Assembly: GCA_002794105.1 (NCBI GenBank)
Contig: PHFL01000071.1
Coordinates: 46,643 to 110,642 of the forward strand
Origin: Candidatus Thermochlorobacter aerophilus
Lineage (GTDB): Bacteria; Bacteroidota; Chlorobiia; Chlorobiales; Thermochlorobacteraceae
Direction: 5' to 3'
Length of the DNA stretch: 64,000 bases
In this document: positions 29,435 to 37,763 of the stretch, in pieces
Position numbering within the stretch: the stretch's first letter is position 1
How the letters are laid out: each line of letters starts with the position of its first letter
Made by a program: the position numbers and the translations under genes
Notes under the pieces: generated by a model
Database searches by the model: none
What the model saw: the letters and a program-made list of their open reading frames with translations, nothing else
What the model was told of the DNA's origin: nothing

Positions 29435-30393
29435 TTAGGGACTATCTGCACGCTCTAACTTGGCATGATGTTCTGATTGGTGCGTTTTGGTTGCGTCGTG
29501 GCGCAATTTGGCGCGCAGTTCAGCCAGCTGTGCCAGCATCAGCTCGGTGTGTCGCAGATGATTTGTCAGCTGTTCTTCCATGGCACGCAAGTCCTCATCG
29601 GTGCCTTGCGTGTGGGTCTCGACACGCTTTTTTAGTTCCACAGCGGCGCGTGCTTCTCGTAGCTCGGCAAGCTCACTGGTGATAATGCCAATGAACAGGT
29701 TGAGAAATATCATGGCGCCAAAGAAAATGAAGGTTACAAAGTAAAGGGCGACGCCAACGGGATGGTGATGCTTCATCAAATCTTTCATCAATGCCGCCCA
29801 ATCATCGAAGGTGACGACGCGAAAGAGTGTGAGCAAGGCACTGGGTAGCGATTCAAATTCTTCGCAATCGGTGCGAAAGAAATCCGTGCCCAGCACGGCA
29901 TAAATGTAAAAGTAAAGCACCAGCAACAAAAACACATAAAACAAACTTGGCAAGCTATTGAAGAGCGCATTGATGATGATTTGTAGCTCTTGCAGTTGTT
30001 CAGCAAGTTTGAGCACACGCAGAACACGCGCCAAGCGGAGCACAGCAAAAAAGTGCGTATGCATGGCTTCTTGTGGGACAACATACGGCAGTGCGCATGC
30101 TATCACGATGACCGTGTCGAAGATGTTCCAACCGTCTCTAAAAAATTTGAGCGGCGTTCTGCCATGACTACCAATTCCCAATATCAGCTCTACGACAAAG
30201 GCAACCAGAACAATTTATCAATAGTGTGCAGCCATGCGCCGTATTGTGCTTCAATCGTTGGTGAGGTTTCTAAGCCTACAATCAAGCCGGCGACGACAAT
30301 TACGCCGAGCATGAAGCGCTCAAAAATCGGTGAGTGATAGATGCGGTAGCAAAAATTATGCTCTTCTATACCGTTCGTTGATAGCTTCTCCAT
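29435..30393 (-). pseudogene. Voltage-gated cation channel (bacterial Nav/Cav type), interrupted by a one-base frameshift
   Basis: Single-domain six-helix channel. The ATG at 30393 begins S1 (FMLGVIVVAGLIVGLE) and runs to DKLFWLPLS-stop at 30190. The rest of S2 onward is open in another frame to 29435. Inserting one G at about 30205-30207 (TGG to TGGG) restores DKLFWVAFVVELILGIGSHG and one continuous protein of about 318 residues. S3 is GWNIFDTVIVIACALPYV. S4 has charges every third residue (LRLARVLRVLK). S5, the pore loop with filter TFDDWAA, S6 (FGAMIFLNLFIGIITSEL) and a C-terminal coiled coil (EEQLTNHLRHTELMLAQLAEL) follow. The acidic filter resembles Ca-selective relatives more than NaChBac (LESWA). 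Either a genuine recent pseudogene or a homopolymer sequencing error. Confidence 0.85.
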
Positions 30394-30485
30394 AGTCTTT
30401 GCGTGTGATAGATTTCGGCAAATCTAAGCCAATGTGCTGGCGGCAAATGTGCACAACTGCACAGTTTATGGGAACTGCATTTACC

Positions 30486-31931
30486 TTAGCCTAAAATGGT
30501 GCGGAAGAGTAAAAACAGACCGCCTGAAAGTAACATGGAAACGGGTAATGTCAAAAGCCAAGCCAGTGCAATTTTTTTGACCACATCGGCTTGAATACCG
30601 GATTTTTGTGCAACCATGGTGCCAGCTACACCCGATGAGAGCACGTGCGTAGTGCTTACTGGCAGTCCCAGAAATGATGAGAGTCCAATGGTGCTCATAG
30701 CAACCATTTCAGCGGCGGCGCCTTGTGAGTAGGTGAGATGCGATTTGCCGATTTTTTCGCCTACAGTGACCACGATGCGTTTCCAGCCAATCATGGTGCC
30801 AATGCCCAGCGAAAGTGCAATCGCCACAATTACCCAAGTTGGCGCATATTCGGTGATGTTTCGTAGCACTTTGAGCTTTGCCTTGATACTTGCCATCACG
30901 TCTTCAGGCAAGCTCAGTTGCTTGTTCTTCTCGAGCTGACTAAACGCATTCGTTACAAGCAGGATATTTTTGCGAATCTCAAAACGCTCTTGCTTCGGGA
31001 TTTGCTCTACGGAAGATTTGCCCGCCAATTTAACTTGGATGGCATGCAAATTTTCTTTCAGTGTGGCATAGAGTGACTGAGCCTCATTGTTCGTCATGGC
31101 AGCAGGCACTACAAGCTGCGCAGTGGTCGCTCGCTGCACCCATGCTTCCAGTTCTTGCGATACGGCGTAGGCTTCAGCCAGCTGCGCTTTGCTGTAATCC
31201 ATGTTGAGCGCATAGCTTGCAGGCAATATACCGATGAGAATGAGCATCACCAGCCCGACGCCCTTCTGTCCATCATTGGAGCCATGTGCAAAACTTACGC
31301 CCGTACATGTAAAGATGAGAATGGCGCGAATCCACCATGGTGGCGGCGTATCGCCCTCCGGTTCGCGATGCAGATTAGGATTCGGAGCTAACTTCTTGAG
31401 CACTAAGAGCAAGACTGCCGCCAGCGTAAAGCCGGTCAGCGGCGAAATCAGTAGCGATAAGCCAATCTCTCCTGCTTTTGACCAATTGACTCCACTGCCA
31501 AATACATGACCGGGCAACATAGAGTTCGCCAACCCTACGCCCAGAATTGCCCCAATCAAGGTGTGCGAACTTGAAGCGGGAATGCCAAAATACCACGTGC
31601 CCACATTCCAAATAACCGCTGCAATTAGCAACGCTAAGACCATCGCCATGCCTACCCCTGCCCCACTGGAGACAAGTAGCTCGACTGGCAAGAGATTGAC
31701 AATTCCAATCGCCACCGCAATTCCACCCAAGAAAACACTGCAGAAATTGCAAATGCCCGACCACACCACCGACGGCACCGGCTTGAGCGATTTGGTGTAA
31801 ATCACCGTTGCCACCGCATTGGCAGTGTCGTGAAACCCATTGACGAACTCAAAGCCACACGCAATTGCGAGCGAAAGAAAAAGTAGCACAATTAGCCCCA
31901 CTGGAAGTGAGCCATCGAAGATTTCAGCCAT
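30486..31931 (-). CDS. pit: PiT-family inorganic phosphate transporter
   Basis: Low-affinity phosphate (metal-phosphate) : cation symporter in the inner membrane, 481 residues. The two inverted PHO4 signatures are present: GFEFVNGFHDTANAVATVIYTKSL near residue 30, and STIGLSSFLGLPVSTTHVLSSGVAGTM near residue 425. About ten membrane helices flank a hydrophilic central loop (about 250-360, ending in QLEKNKQLSLPEDVMASIKAK). Two further conserved pieces are GIPASSSHTLIGAILG and SFAHGSNDGQKGVG. Monocistronic; the MITE-like element lies just upstream of its start and could affect its promoter. Confidence 0.94.
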   Translation of the reverse strand: MAEIFDGSLPVGLIVLLFLSLAIACGFEFVNGFHDTANAVATVIYTKSLKPVPSVVWSGICNFCSVFLGGIAVAIGIVNLLPVELLVSSGAGVGMAMVLALLIAAVIWNVGTWYFGIPASSSHTLIGAILGVGLANSMLPGHVFGSGVNWSKAGEIGLSLLISPLTGFTLAAVLLLVLKKLAPNPNLHREPEGDTPPPWWIRAILIFTCTGVSFAHGSNDGQKGVGLVMLILIGILPASYALNMDYSKAQLAEAYAVSQELEAWVQRATTAQLVVPAAMTNNEAQSLYATLKENLHAIQVKLAGKSSVEQIPKQERFEIRKNILLVTNAFSQLEKNKQLSLPEDVMASIKAKLKVLRNITEYAPTWVIVAIALSLGIGTMIGWKRIVVTVGEKIGKSHLTYSQGAAAEMVAMSTIGLSSFLGLPVSTTHVLSSGVAGTMVAQKSGIQADVVKKIALAWLLTLPVSMLLSGGLFLLFRTILG

Positions 31932-31978
31932 AGAAGTTGCAAGTTTTGGATGTCAATTCGTTTGAGAAGTCTTGGGAT

Positions 31979-32361
31979 AAGAGTCATACCAAAAAAACCT
32001 GACTACGATTGTTCTCGTGCTCATTTCGAGCATTTCCTTTTGCGCCATCCTGAGCGCCTCTCTGATGTCATTCCGAACGCAGCGAGGAATCTACCGCATG
32101 GATGCCTCACTTCGCTTATGTGCCGTTCAGCATGACGCTGATGTCATCCCGAACGCAACGAGGAATCCAGTGCATGGATGCTTCACTTCGCTCAGCATGA
32201 CAAAAACAGGGAACTTGCACGCCGTTCAGCACGATAAGACCAACCGCATCATTCCAAGCGCCTCTCTGATGTTATTCCGAACGTCAGCGAGGAATCCACC
32301 GCATGGATGCTTTGCTCGGCATGACAAACCGCGTGATACTCTATTTTTTGGTATGAGTCTT
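31979..32361. mobile_element. MITE-like element with terminal inverted repeats and three internal repeat units
   Basis: This fills most of the gene-free stretch 31932-32445. The left end AAGAGTCATACCAAAAAA (31979-31996) and the right end TTTTTTGGTATGAGTCTT (32344-32361) are inverted copies with one mismatch in 18. Between them lie three related units centred on CCGAACGcAGCGAGGAATC: 32064-32137, 32140-32201 and 32268-32325. They share GCATGGATGC and end in CAGCATGAC or CGGCATGAC. A longer prefix GCGCCTCTCTGATGT precedes the first and third units. No transposase is encoded; the open frames here are repeats translated by chance. No target-site duplication is obvious. Confidence 0.7.
32064..32325 (+). 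repeat. Three imperfect direct repeats of about 60-75 bases
   Basis: The units at 32064, 32140 and 32268 each run from GATGT(C/T)AT(T/C)CCGAACG through AGCGAGGAATC or AACGAGGAATC and GCATGGATGC to GCATGAC. The middle unit is the most complete; the third has lost part of its 3' half. This is the kind of short interspersed repeat often found in many intergenic copies per genome. Confidence 0.8.
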
Positions 32362-32445
32362 GTAAGTTTTGCGTTTTTTCGGAATTTCTGCAAGGCACTA
32401 CACAAATTTAACAGAAAGGTAACCTTCACGCTTTTGCCAGACTTT

Positions 32446-34590
32446 TTACGGCATTGCATGGAGTTTGCGGATGAGCCATTCAGTGGCAAGCAGCACGATA
32501 ATCAGAGCGAGTGTTGGCGCCAGATTAGCTAATTCCATGCTGTGTTGCACTTGGGTTTCAATCGGTTGGAATGCGGCATCGCGTTTGAGGTCGGTTAGCA
32601 GGGATTCAAAGTTGTCTATCAGGTAGAATTTTCCGCCGCTCTGCACTGCAATACTGCGCAGGCTTGCCGCATCAGCATTCAAGGCTTTGAATTCCAATCC
32701 GGTTTGAGCCACTGAAAAGCTGCCGCTGGCAACGCCTAAGCTGTTTTCGCCTTCGCGTGCTTCAGCCGAGAACGTGTAGTCGCCTGCGGGTAATCGGTCG
32801 AAAGCAGTGCCATAGACGCCTGCCTCACTGCTGGGTTCAAAGACGGTGGAGTAAGTTTCTTGGGTTTTTGTGTTCTGCACCTTAAGTGAAATGGTGGCTG
32901 ACGAGATAGGTTGCAAGGCTTCGTCCTGCAAAGTTGCCGAAAAAAGGATGCGTTCAGATTCGTCGAAAATTTTTGCGGCAGGTTCAACTCGGAAGCGGCG
33001 CAAATCTTCTTTGGTGGTCAGCCACTCAATTGTGCCCAGCAAGGTTTGGCGATAGAGCTCACGCACATCGTTATCGGGCGACAGCCATAACTTCCAAAGC
33101 TGAACGGCAGTAATTGTTGCCGTTTTGCGGTCTGCAGATTTGCTAACGGCAAAGAGCACTTTATCAGTAACTCGTGTCTGGATGCCCAGCGTCCATAGCG
33201 TGGTGCTGTTCGGCTTTGGTTGAAAGTTGAAGTCAAGGTAGCTGACGGGCGGTGCCAAACGAATGGCATTTTCCCACGAAGCTGCCAGCGGTCGGAAAAT
33301 GGAAAATTGTGCGGCTTGCGGCGTCGGCTTTATGGAAGCCAGATTATCCAACACATCGCCTGCGGTTCTGCCAATTTTGACTGCCAAAAACGGCTCGAGC
33401 ATTTTGAGCCGTGCTGGTGCGCTCTGAAATGTCATGAGCGAGAGCACAGGCAATTTTGTGTCTTCCAGAAAGCTCTTTACGCGTGCCACGATAGCTTCGC
33501 TGATGATGGTGTTTGGAAATCCGATGAGCACTACGGCGTCGGCGTCCTTGTGTTGTTCCAAGTTAAGTGCGCCTTCAATAAAGTCGCTGCTGCTGCGCTG
33601 TGAAAAGAAAATGGCTTCTACGCTTGTGCTTGTTGCCAGTGCATTTCGCACTGCTGAAATCTCAGGGTCGGGCAGACCAGCAATCACCAAAATTTTTTTC
33701 TTTTGCTTTTGCACTTTGATAAAAAAGCTTTGCGAATTGTTGCGCGCCGAAAATTCTCCTTCCAGCGGCGAAAGCGAGAGTTGAAACCGAGTCTCTCCCA
33801 CCTGCTTTGGCACAAGCTCAAATGCCAGCATTTGTTCTGGTGCGGTCAGCGTGAGCGTTTTGCGTTCTAAAATTTCCTTTTCACTGCGCAGGGTGGCAGT
33901 CAGCGTGGCGCCACGAAAGCCTTCTTGCGTGATGAGCGCTGAAATTGGGGTTTTGGTTCCGACGACGGTCATTTCGGGGGCAATGACGCGCCGCAGGACA
34001 ATATCGCGCTTAATGCTGGTATCGCCTACAAGGGCAGTGTAAATCGGCAACGGTGCTCGTTCTGCCGCATAACTTGGGGTCTCGCCCGCATTGAACTGTC
34101 CATCAGAAATGATGATCGCGGCACTAAGTTTCTCTATGGATTTTAGGCGTGAAATTTCTTCGACAGCTTTGGAAAGATTGGTCTGTTTTTCAGCAAACGA
34201 CAGTGAATCAGGGGAGATGAATTTGAAGCCAGCACCAAAACCATAGAACTTGATATTGCCTAAAGCTTTGAGCTTGCTCTCATATTGGCGAAGCGTCATT
34301 TGAACGAGGCTATCACGTCGGATATTACCATCTTGAATGGTCATGCTTTCCGAATTATCGACCACGATGGCTAAAGTTGGCGGCTGAATGCGAACTTCTG
34401 TGCGAGTCAAGGCAGGTTCAGTGAGCAAGGATAGCACCAACAAGATGCTTACTGCACGCAATGCAGTCAGCACCATCTTTAGCGTTGGTGAAATGTTAGC
34501 CGTGCGGTAGGTAAAAACTGCTAAGGCGATTGAGAGGAAAAGAAAGAGCAGGAAAAGCCAAAAGTTTGTTACGCTCAACGAAAGCCCCAT
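32446..34590 (-). CDS. VWA-like domain membrane protein
   Basis: 714-residue protein anchored by two N-terminal helices (FWLFLLFLFLSIALAVFTY and VLTALRAVSILLVLSLL) and one C-terminal helix (LAPTLALIIVLLATEWLI). A von Willebrand A-like domain begins near residue 75, with the MIDAS-type motif VVDNSESMT (D-x-S-x-S) and AAIIISDGQFN. A glutamine-amidotransferase-like segment follows (KKKILVIAGLPDPEISAVR to about 430), then Ig-like regions (AGVYGTAFDRLPAGDYTFSAEA). This N-helix/VWA/C-helix layout recurs in FCB genomes, often near BatA/BatB and MoxR genes, none of which are here. It follows dctM by 74 bases on the same strand. Its role is unknown. Confidence 0.8.
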   Translation of the reverse strand: MGLSLSVTNFWLFLLFLFLSIALAVFTYRTANISPTLKMVLTALRAVSILLVLSLLTEPALTRTEVRIQPPTLAIVVDNSESMTIQDGNIRRDSLVQMTLRQYESKLKALGNIKFYGFGAGFKFISPDSLSFAEKQTNLSKAVEEISRLKSIEKLSAAIIISDGQFNAGETPSYAAERAPLPIYTALVGDTSIKRDIVLRRVIAPEMTVVGTKTPISALITQEGFRGATLTATLRSEKEILERKTLTLTAPEQMLAFELVPKQVGETRFQLSLSPLEGEFSARNNSQSFFIKVQKQKKKILVIAGLPDPEISAVRNALATSTSVEAIFFSQRSSSDFIEGALNLEQHKDADAVVLIGFPNTIISEAIVARVKSFLEDTKLPVLSLMTFQSAPARLKMLEPFLAVKIGRTAGDVLDNLASIKPTPQAAQFSIFRPLAASWENAIRLAPPVSYLDFNFQPKPNSTTLWTLGIQTRVTDKVLFAVSKSADRKTATITAVQLWKLWLSPDNDVRELYRQTLLGTIEWLTTKEDLRRFRVEPAAKIFDESERILFSATLQDEALQPISSATISLKVQNTKTQETYSTVFEPSSEAGVYGTAFDRLPAGDYTFSAEAREGENSLGVASGSFSVAQTGLEFKALNADAASLRSIAVQSGGKFYLIDNFESLLTDLKRDAAFQPIETQVQHSMELANLAPTLALIIVLLATEWLIRKLHAMP

Positions 34591-34664
34591 CGATATTTTG
34601 GGTTGTGTTTGCTTGCAGCATTGTAGTGGCTGTTGTGCTACGGCAAGTTAATGTCTGCCATGCT

Positions 34665-35996
34665 TTAAGGCAAAGCGGCGCGTGTGGTTTTTGGCACAAA
34701 CGAGCCCAGCTCAGGCACGGCAAAAATGGTTGCTACCACCAAGACCTGAATTACAATAAATGGAATAACACCTTTGTAGATGTCTGTGGTCTGTATTTCT
34801 GGCGGCGTAACACCCTTGAGATAGAACAGGGTAAAGCCAAATGGCGGCGTCAGAAACGAGGTTTGCAGCATCACCGTCATAAGAATTGCCACCCATATCA
34901 AGTTCATCTCATACTTTACTAGCAAGGGCGTGATGACTGGAACGAAAATGAAAATGATTTCAATGAAATCAATAAAGCAACCAGCGATAAAAATTCCAGC
35001 CAAGACAAAAGCCAGAAAGAGCGTTGGACTGAGGTTAGCATGTTCAATCAGATTCACCATGACGGCATCGCCACCAATTCCTCTGAAGACTAAGCCGAAG
35101 GCAGTTGCCCCAACCAAGATGATGAACACCATAGAAGTTAAAAATGTCGTCTGCTTGCAGGTATCCAGCACCACGTCCCAAGTGAGTTTTCCTTCGAGTG
35201 CGGTGAGCAGCATAGCGGCGGCGGCACCGACAGCGGCAGCTTCAGTTGGCGTTGCAATGCCCGCATAGATGGACCCCAAGACCGCCAGCACCAAAAAAAA
35301 TGGTAAGACAACTGCACGAAATAGCCGTTGCAACAAGCCTTTGCGCCAAAAGGCATCGAGCTCTTCAGGCGCAATTGGTGGCGCCTCTTTTGGATTGAGT
35401 AGCACTACAATGAGCACATAGAGCATATAGCCCAGCACCAGAATAGCACTTGGAATCAAGGCGGCGGCAAAGAGGTCTCCGACCGAGACATTCATCACGC
35501 TACCTAGTAGCACCATAACCACACTTGGCGGAATGAGCTGTCCCAGCGTCCCTGCCGCAGCAATTGTGCCCGTTGCTAAACTCTTGCTAAATCCTCGCCG
35601 TAGCATGGTTGGCAGGCTTAGCAAGCCCATCGTAGTTACGGTGGCACCGACTACGCCCGTTGTAGCGCCTAACATTGCGCCAACAATAATCACCGAGAGC
35701 GCCAGTCCGCCGCTCAATCGCCCCAGTAGCAGTGCCATCGTATTGAGCAAGCGTTCTGCAATGCCTGACTTTTCGAGCATCACGCCCATGAAGACAAACA
35801 GCGGCACAGCAATGAGCACATAGTTATTCATGATACCATAAATGCGCAGGGGTAAAAGATTGAAGAAATCAAAGCCAAATGCCACTAAGCCAAACACAAT
35901 AGATAAGCCGCCCAGTGTAAAAGCCACAGGAAACCCCATCAGCAACAGAGCAAACAGGAGCAGGAAAAATAGAAGGGTGAGTGCTTCGCTTGACAT
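34665..35996 (-). CDS. dctM: TRAP transporter large permease subunit
   Basis: Inner-membrane Na+-coupled permease (DctM / TRAP-T large subunit), 443 residues with about 12 helices. Typical features are the LLFALLLMGFPVAFTLG start, LIAVPLFVFMGVMLEKSGIAERLL, GATTGVVGATVTTMGLLSLPTML, IPPSVVMVLLG and a final FGFTLFYLKGVTPPEIQTTDIYKGVIPFI. Its ATG overlaps the dctQ stop (TAATG), a sign of translational coupling. With DctQ and the lipoprotein DctP it forms a complete importer for an organic acid. Family length normal. Confidence 0.94.
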   Translation of the reverse strand: MSSEALTLLFFLLLFALLLMGFPVAFTLGGLSIVFGLVAFGFDFFNLLPLRIYGIMNNYVLIAVPLFVFMGVMLEKSGIAERLLNTMALLLGRLSGGLALSVIIVGAMLGATTGVVGATVTTMGLLSLPTMLRRGFSKSLATGTIAAAGTLGQLIPPSVVMVLLGSVMNVSVGDLFAAALIPSAILVLGYMLYVLIVVLLNPKEAPPIAPEELDAFWRKGLLQRLFRAVVLPFFLVLAVLGSIYAGIATPTEAAAVGAAAAMLLTALEGKLTWDVVLDTCKQTTFLTSMVFIILVGATAFGLVFRGIGGDAVMVNLIEHANLSPTLFLAFVLAGIFIAGCFIDFIEIIFIFVPVITPLLVKYEMNLIWVAILMTVMLQTSFLTPPFGFTLFYLKGVTPPEIQTTDIYKGVIPFIVIQVLVVATIFAVPELGSFVPKTTRAALP

Positions 35997-36505
35997 TATT
36001 TTTCGTGTTCTTTTTTTGCCAACAACATGAGCTTTTCTATAAGCAACGCAATGCCTTGTAAGAGCAAAAGTCCAGCACCAATGACTATCATGGATTTAAT
36101 GACCCAGCGGTAGGGCAGACCGCCTGCATCAGGTGAGCCTTCGCCGGAGACAAAGGCATTCAGTGTGTAAGGAATGGCGGTTGCCAGTATCACGATGCAA
36201 AACGGTAGGAGAAAGACCACTGTGCCAATGACATCAGCCAGAGCTCTGCCGCGCTTTGAGAATCGCACATACAAAATATCGACTCGCACATGCCGGTCGT
36301 GAAGGAGCGTCCATCCTGCCGCCAGCAAGAACACCATTGAGAAGAGATGCCACTCCATCTCATAGAAAAATGCACTGGTTTTTTTGAGTGCGTATCGGAC
36401 CACGACATCAAAACAAACCAGTGCAATCATCAGCAAGTTTAGCAGTGCGGCAAACTTTCCTACCACTTCATTGAGTCGGCTCACTAAGCGAATGTATGTT
36501 TGCAT
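35996..36505 (-). CDS. dctQ: TRAP transporter small permease subunit
   Basis: Four-helix small subunit that joins DctM in the membrane, 169 residues from ATG 36505 (MQTYIRLVSRLNEVVGKFAALLNLL). An upstream GTG at 36565 would add about 20 non-hydrophobic residues and is less likely. The helices are AALLNLLMIALVCFDVVVRYAL, HLFSMVFLLAAGWTLLHD, VIGTVVFLLPFCIVILATAI and VIKSMIVIGAGLLLLQGIALL. The DRHVRVDI(L)Y segment is a DctQ hallmark. It sits between dctP and dctM in the same operon. Confidence 0.9.
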   Translation of the reverse strand: MQTYIRLVSRLNEVVGKFAALLNLLMIALVCFDVVVRYALKKTSAFFYEMEWHLFSMVFLLAAGWTLLHDRHVRVDILYVRFSKRGRALADVIGTVVFLLPFCIVILATAIPYTLNAFVSGEGSPDAGGLPYRWVIKSMIVIGAGLLLLQGIALLIEKLMLLAKKEHEK

Positions 36506-36577
36506 ACCTACCAAAAACAGATTGTCATCTTGGCTCGAGCACCTTGCGCAAAGCGGTTGTGCCACAAGCGTGCTTGT

Positions 36578-37669
36578 TTATTGCACTTGTAGATATGGAC
36601 GGATGGCATCTTCAGATTTCTTGTTCCACTCTATGATATTTTTCTTAAATGCCATCATGCTCTCATAGACACGCTTTGCCAGTGGGTCCTTTGCGGTCTC
36701 TTCTTCTGCCACTTCTTTAGCCAAGCGCTGTAGTTCCAGCAGCACTTCTCTTGGCAGTTCGCGCACTTGTACTTTTTCTTCGTTGATGAGCTTTTGCAAG
36801 TAGAGATTGTTCTTTGCCTCAAATTCTGAGAGTATCATAATGTTTATGTGTGCTGCCGCATCGCTGATAATTTGCTTTAGGTCACTGGGCAAGGCATCAT
36901 AGGCTTTTTTATTGACAATCAGCTCAAAAGCGGTACCCGGTTCATGCCAGCCGGGGTAGTAGTAAAACTTTGCAGCTTTGTGCAATCCGAGCTTGTAGTC
37001 ATGGTATGGTCCAATCCATTCTGCCGCATCAATTACTCCTCGCTCTAAGCTAGTGTAGATTTCGTTTGCTGCCAATGTTACGGCTGACCCTCCTGCTTTG
37101 GTAATCACTTTACCGCCCCAGCCCGGAATGCGCATCTTGAGCCCTTTCAAGTCCGCCACCGACTTGATTTCCTTATTGAACCAGCCTGCCATCTGCACGC
37201 CTGTATTGCCACAGAGAAACGGCACTACACCTTGTGGTGCATAGGCTTCTTCCCAGAGCTCTTTTCCTCCACCTGAATAATACCAAGCATTAAACTGCTG
37301 CGCATTCATGCCGAAGGGAATCGAGGCAAAGAGTGGCGCAGCTGGTATCTTGCCCACCCAATAGTAGGCTGCACTATGCCCCATTTCCGCCGTGCCTTGA
37401 CTGACCGCGTTGAAAACTTCTAACCCTGGTACTAATTCCCCTGCGCCATAGACTTGAATTTTTAACCTGCCATTCGAGGCACTATCGACATACTGCGCAA
37501 AACGCTCGACGCCTTCTCCAATGACTGGGAATTTAGGAGCCCATGATGTTACAAGTTTCCAGCGAAAGGTTTGCGTTGCCGCTTTCTGTCCCTCACCTTT
37601 TTGGGTATTACCGCCGCACGAAGCAAGCAGTAGCATGCATAGCAAGCCAAGCAAAAAGTTGCGTGTCAT
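36578..37669 (-). CDS. dctP: TRAP transporter solute-binding lipoprotein, TakP-like
   Basis: Extracytoplasmic binding protein of the importer, 363 residues. The signal sequence ends in a lipobox LLASC with Cys18, so it is a membrane-tethered lipoprotein rather than the free periplasmic form usual in proteobacteria. The domain has FRWKLVTSWAPKFP, GLKMRIPGWGGKVI (arginine for the carboxylate) and AEWIGPYHDYKLGLHKAAKFYYYPGWHEPG. The last two resemble TakP-type 2-oxoacid or monocarboxylate binders rather than C4-dicarboxylate DctP. First gene of the operon dctP-dctQ-dctM. The likely ligand is inference from motif similarity. Confidence 0.92.
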   Translation of the reverse strand: MTRNFLLGLLCMLLLASCGGNTQKGEGQKAATQTFRWKLVTSWAPKFPVIGEGVERFAQYVDSASNGRLKIQVYGAGELVPGLEVFNAVSQGTAEMGHSAAYYWVGKIPAAPLFASIPFGMNAQQFNAWYYSGGGKELWEEAYAPQGVVPFLCGNTGVQMAGWFNKEIKSVADLKGLKMRIPGWGGKVITKAGGSAVTLAANEIYTSLERGVIDAAEWIGPYHDYKLGLHKAAKFYYYPGWHEPGTAFELIVNKKAYDALPSDLKQIISDAAAHINIMILSEFEAKNNLYLQKLINEEKVQVRELPREVLLELQRLAKEVAEEETAKDPLAKRVYESMMAFKKNIIEWNKKSEDAIRPYLQVQ

Positions 37670-37721
37670 CGTAATAATTTTTTGGAGTTGTTTAGTTGTT
37701 TTGTTGATTACAGCGATGGCG

Positions 37722-37729
37722 CAAAGTTA
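37722..37729 (-). promoter_or_regulatory. Possible -7 element of the TRAP operon
   Basis: TAACTTTG on the minus strand fits TAnnTTTG, about 53 bases upstream of the dctP ATG. No clear TTTG is present 18-20 bases further upstream, so confidence is limited. Confidence 0.4.
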
Positions 37730-37763
37730 ATAAAGTCTCTCTGAAAATATCACGCAGTGGCTG

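Noticed and set aside
30190-30393. A separate 67-residue gene
   Set aside because: It is the S1-S2 start of the frameshifted ion channel, rejoined to 29435-30181 by adding one G.
32017-32532. A 171-codon open frame across the gene-free stretch
   Set aside because: It is translated repeat DNA (units at 32064, 32140, 32268) and runs into the VWA gene on the other strand; it has no ribosome binding site or recognisable domain.
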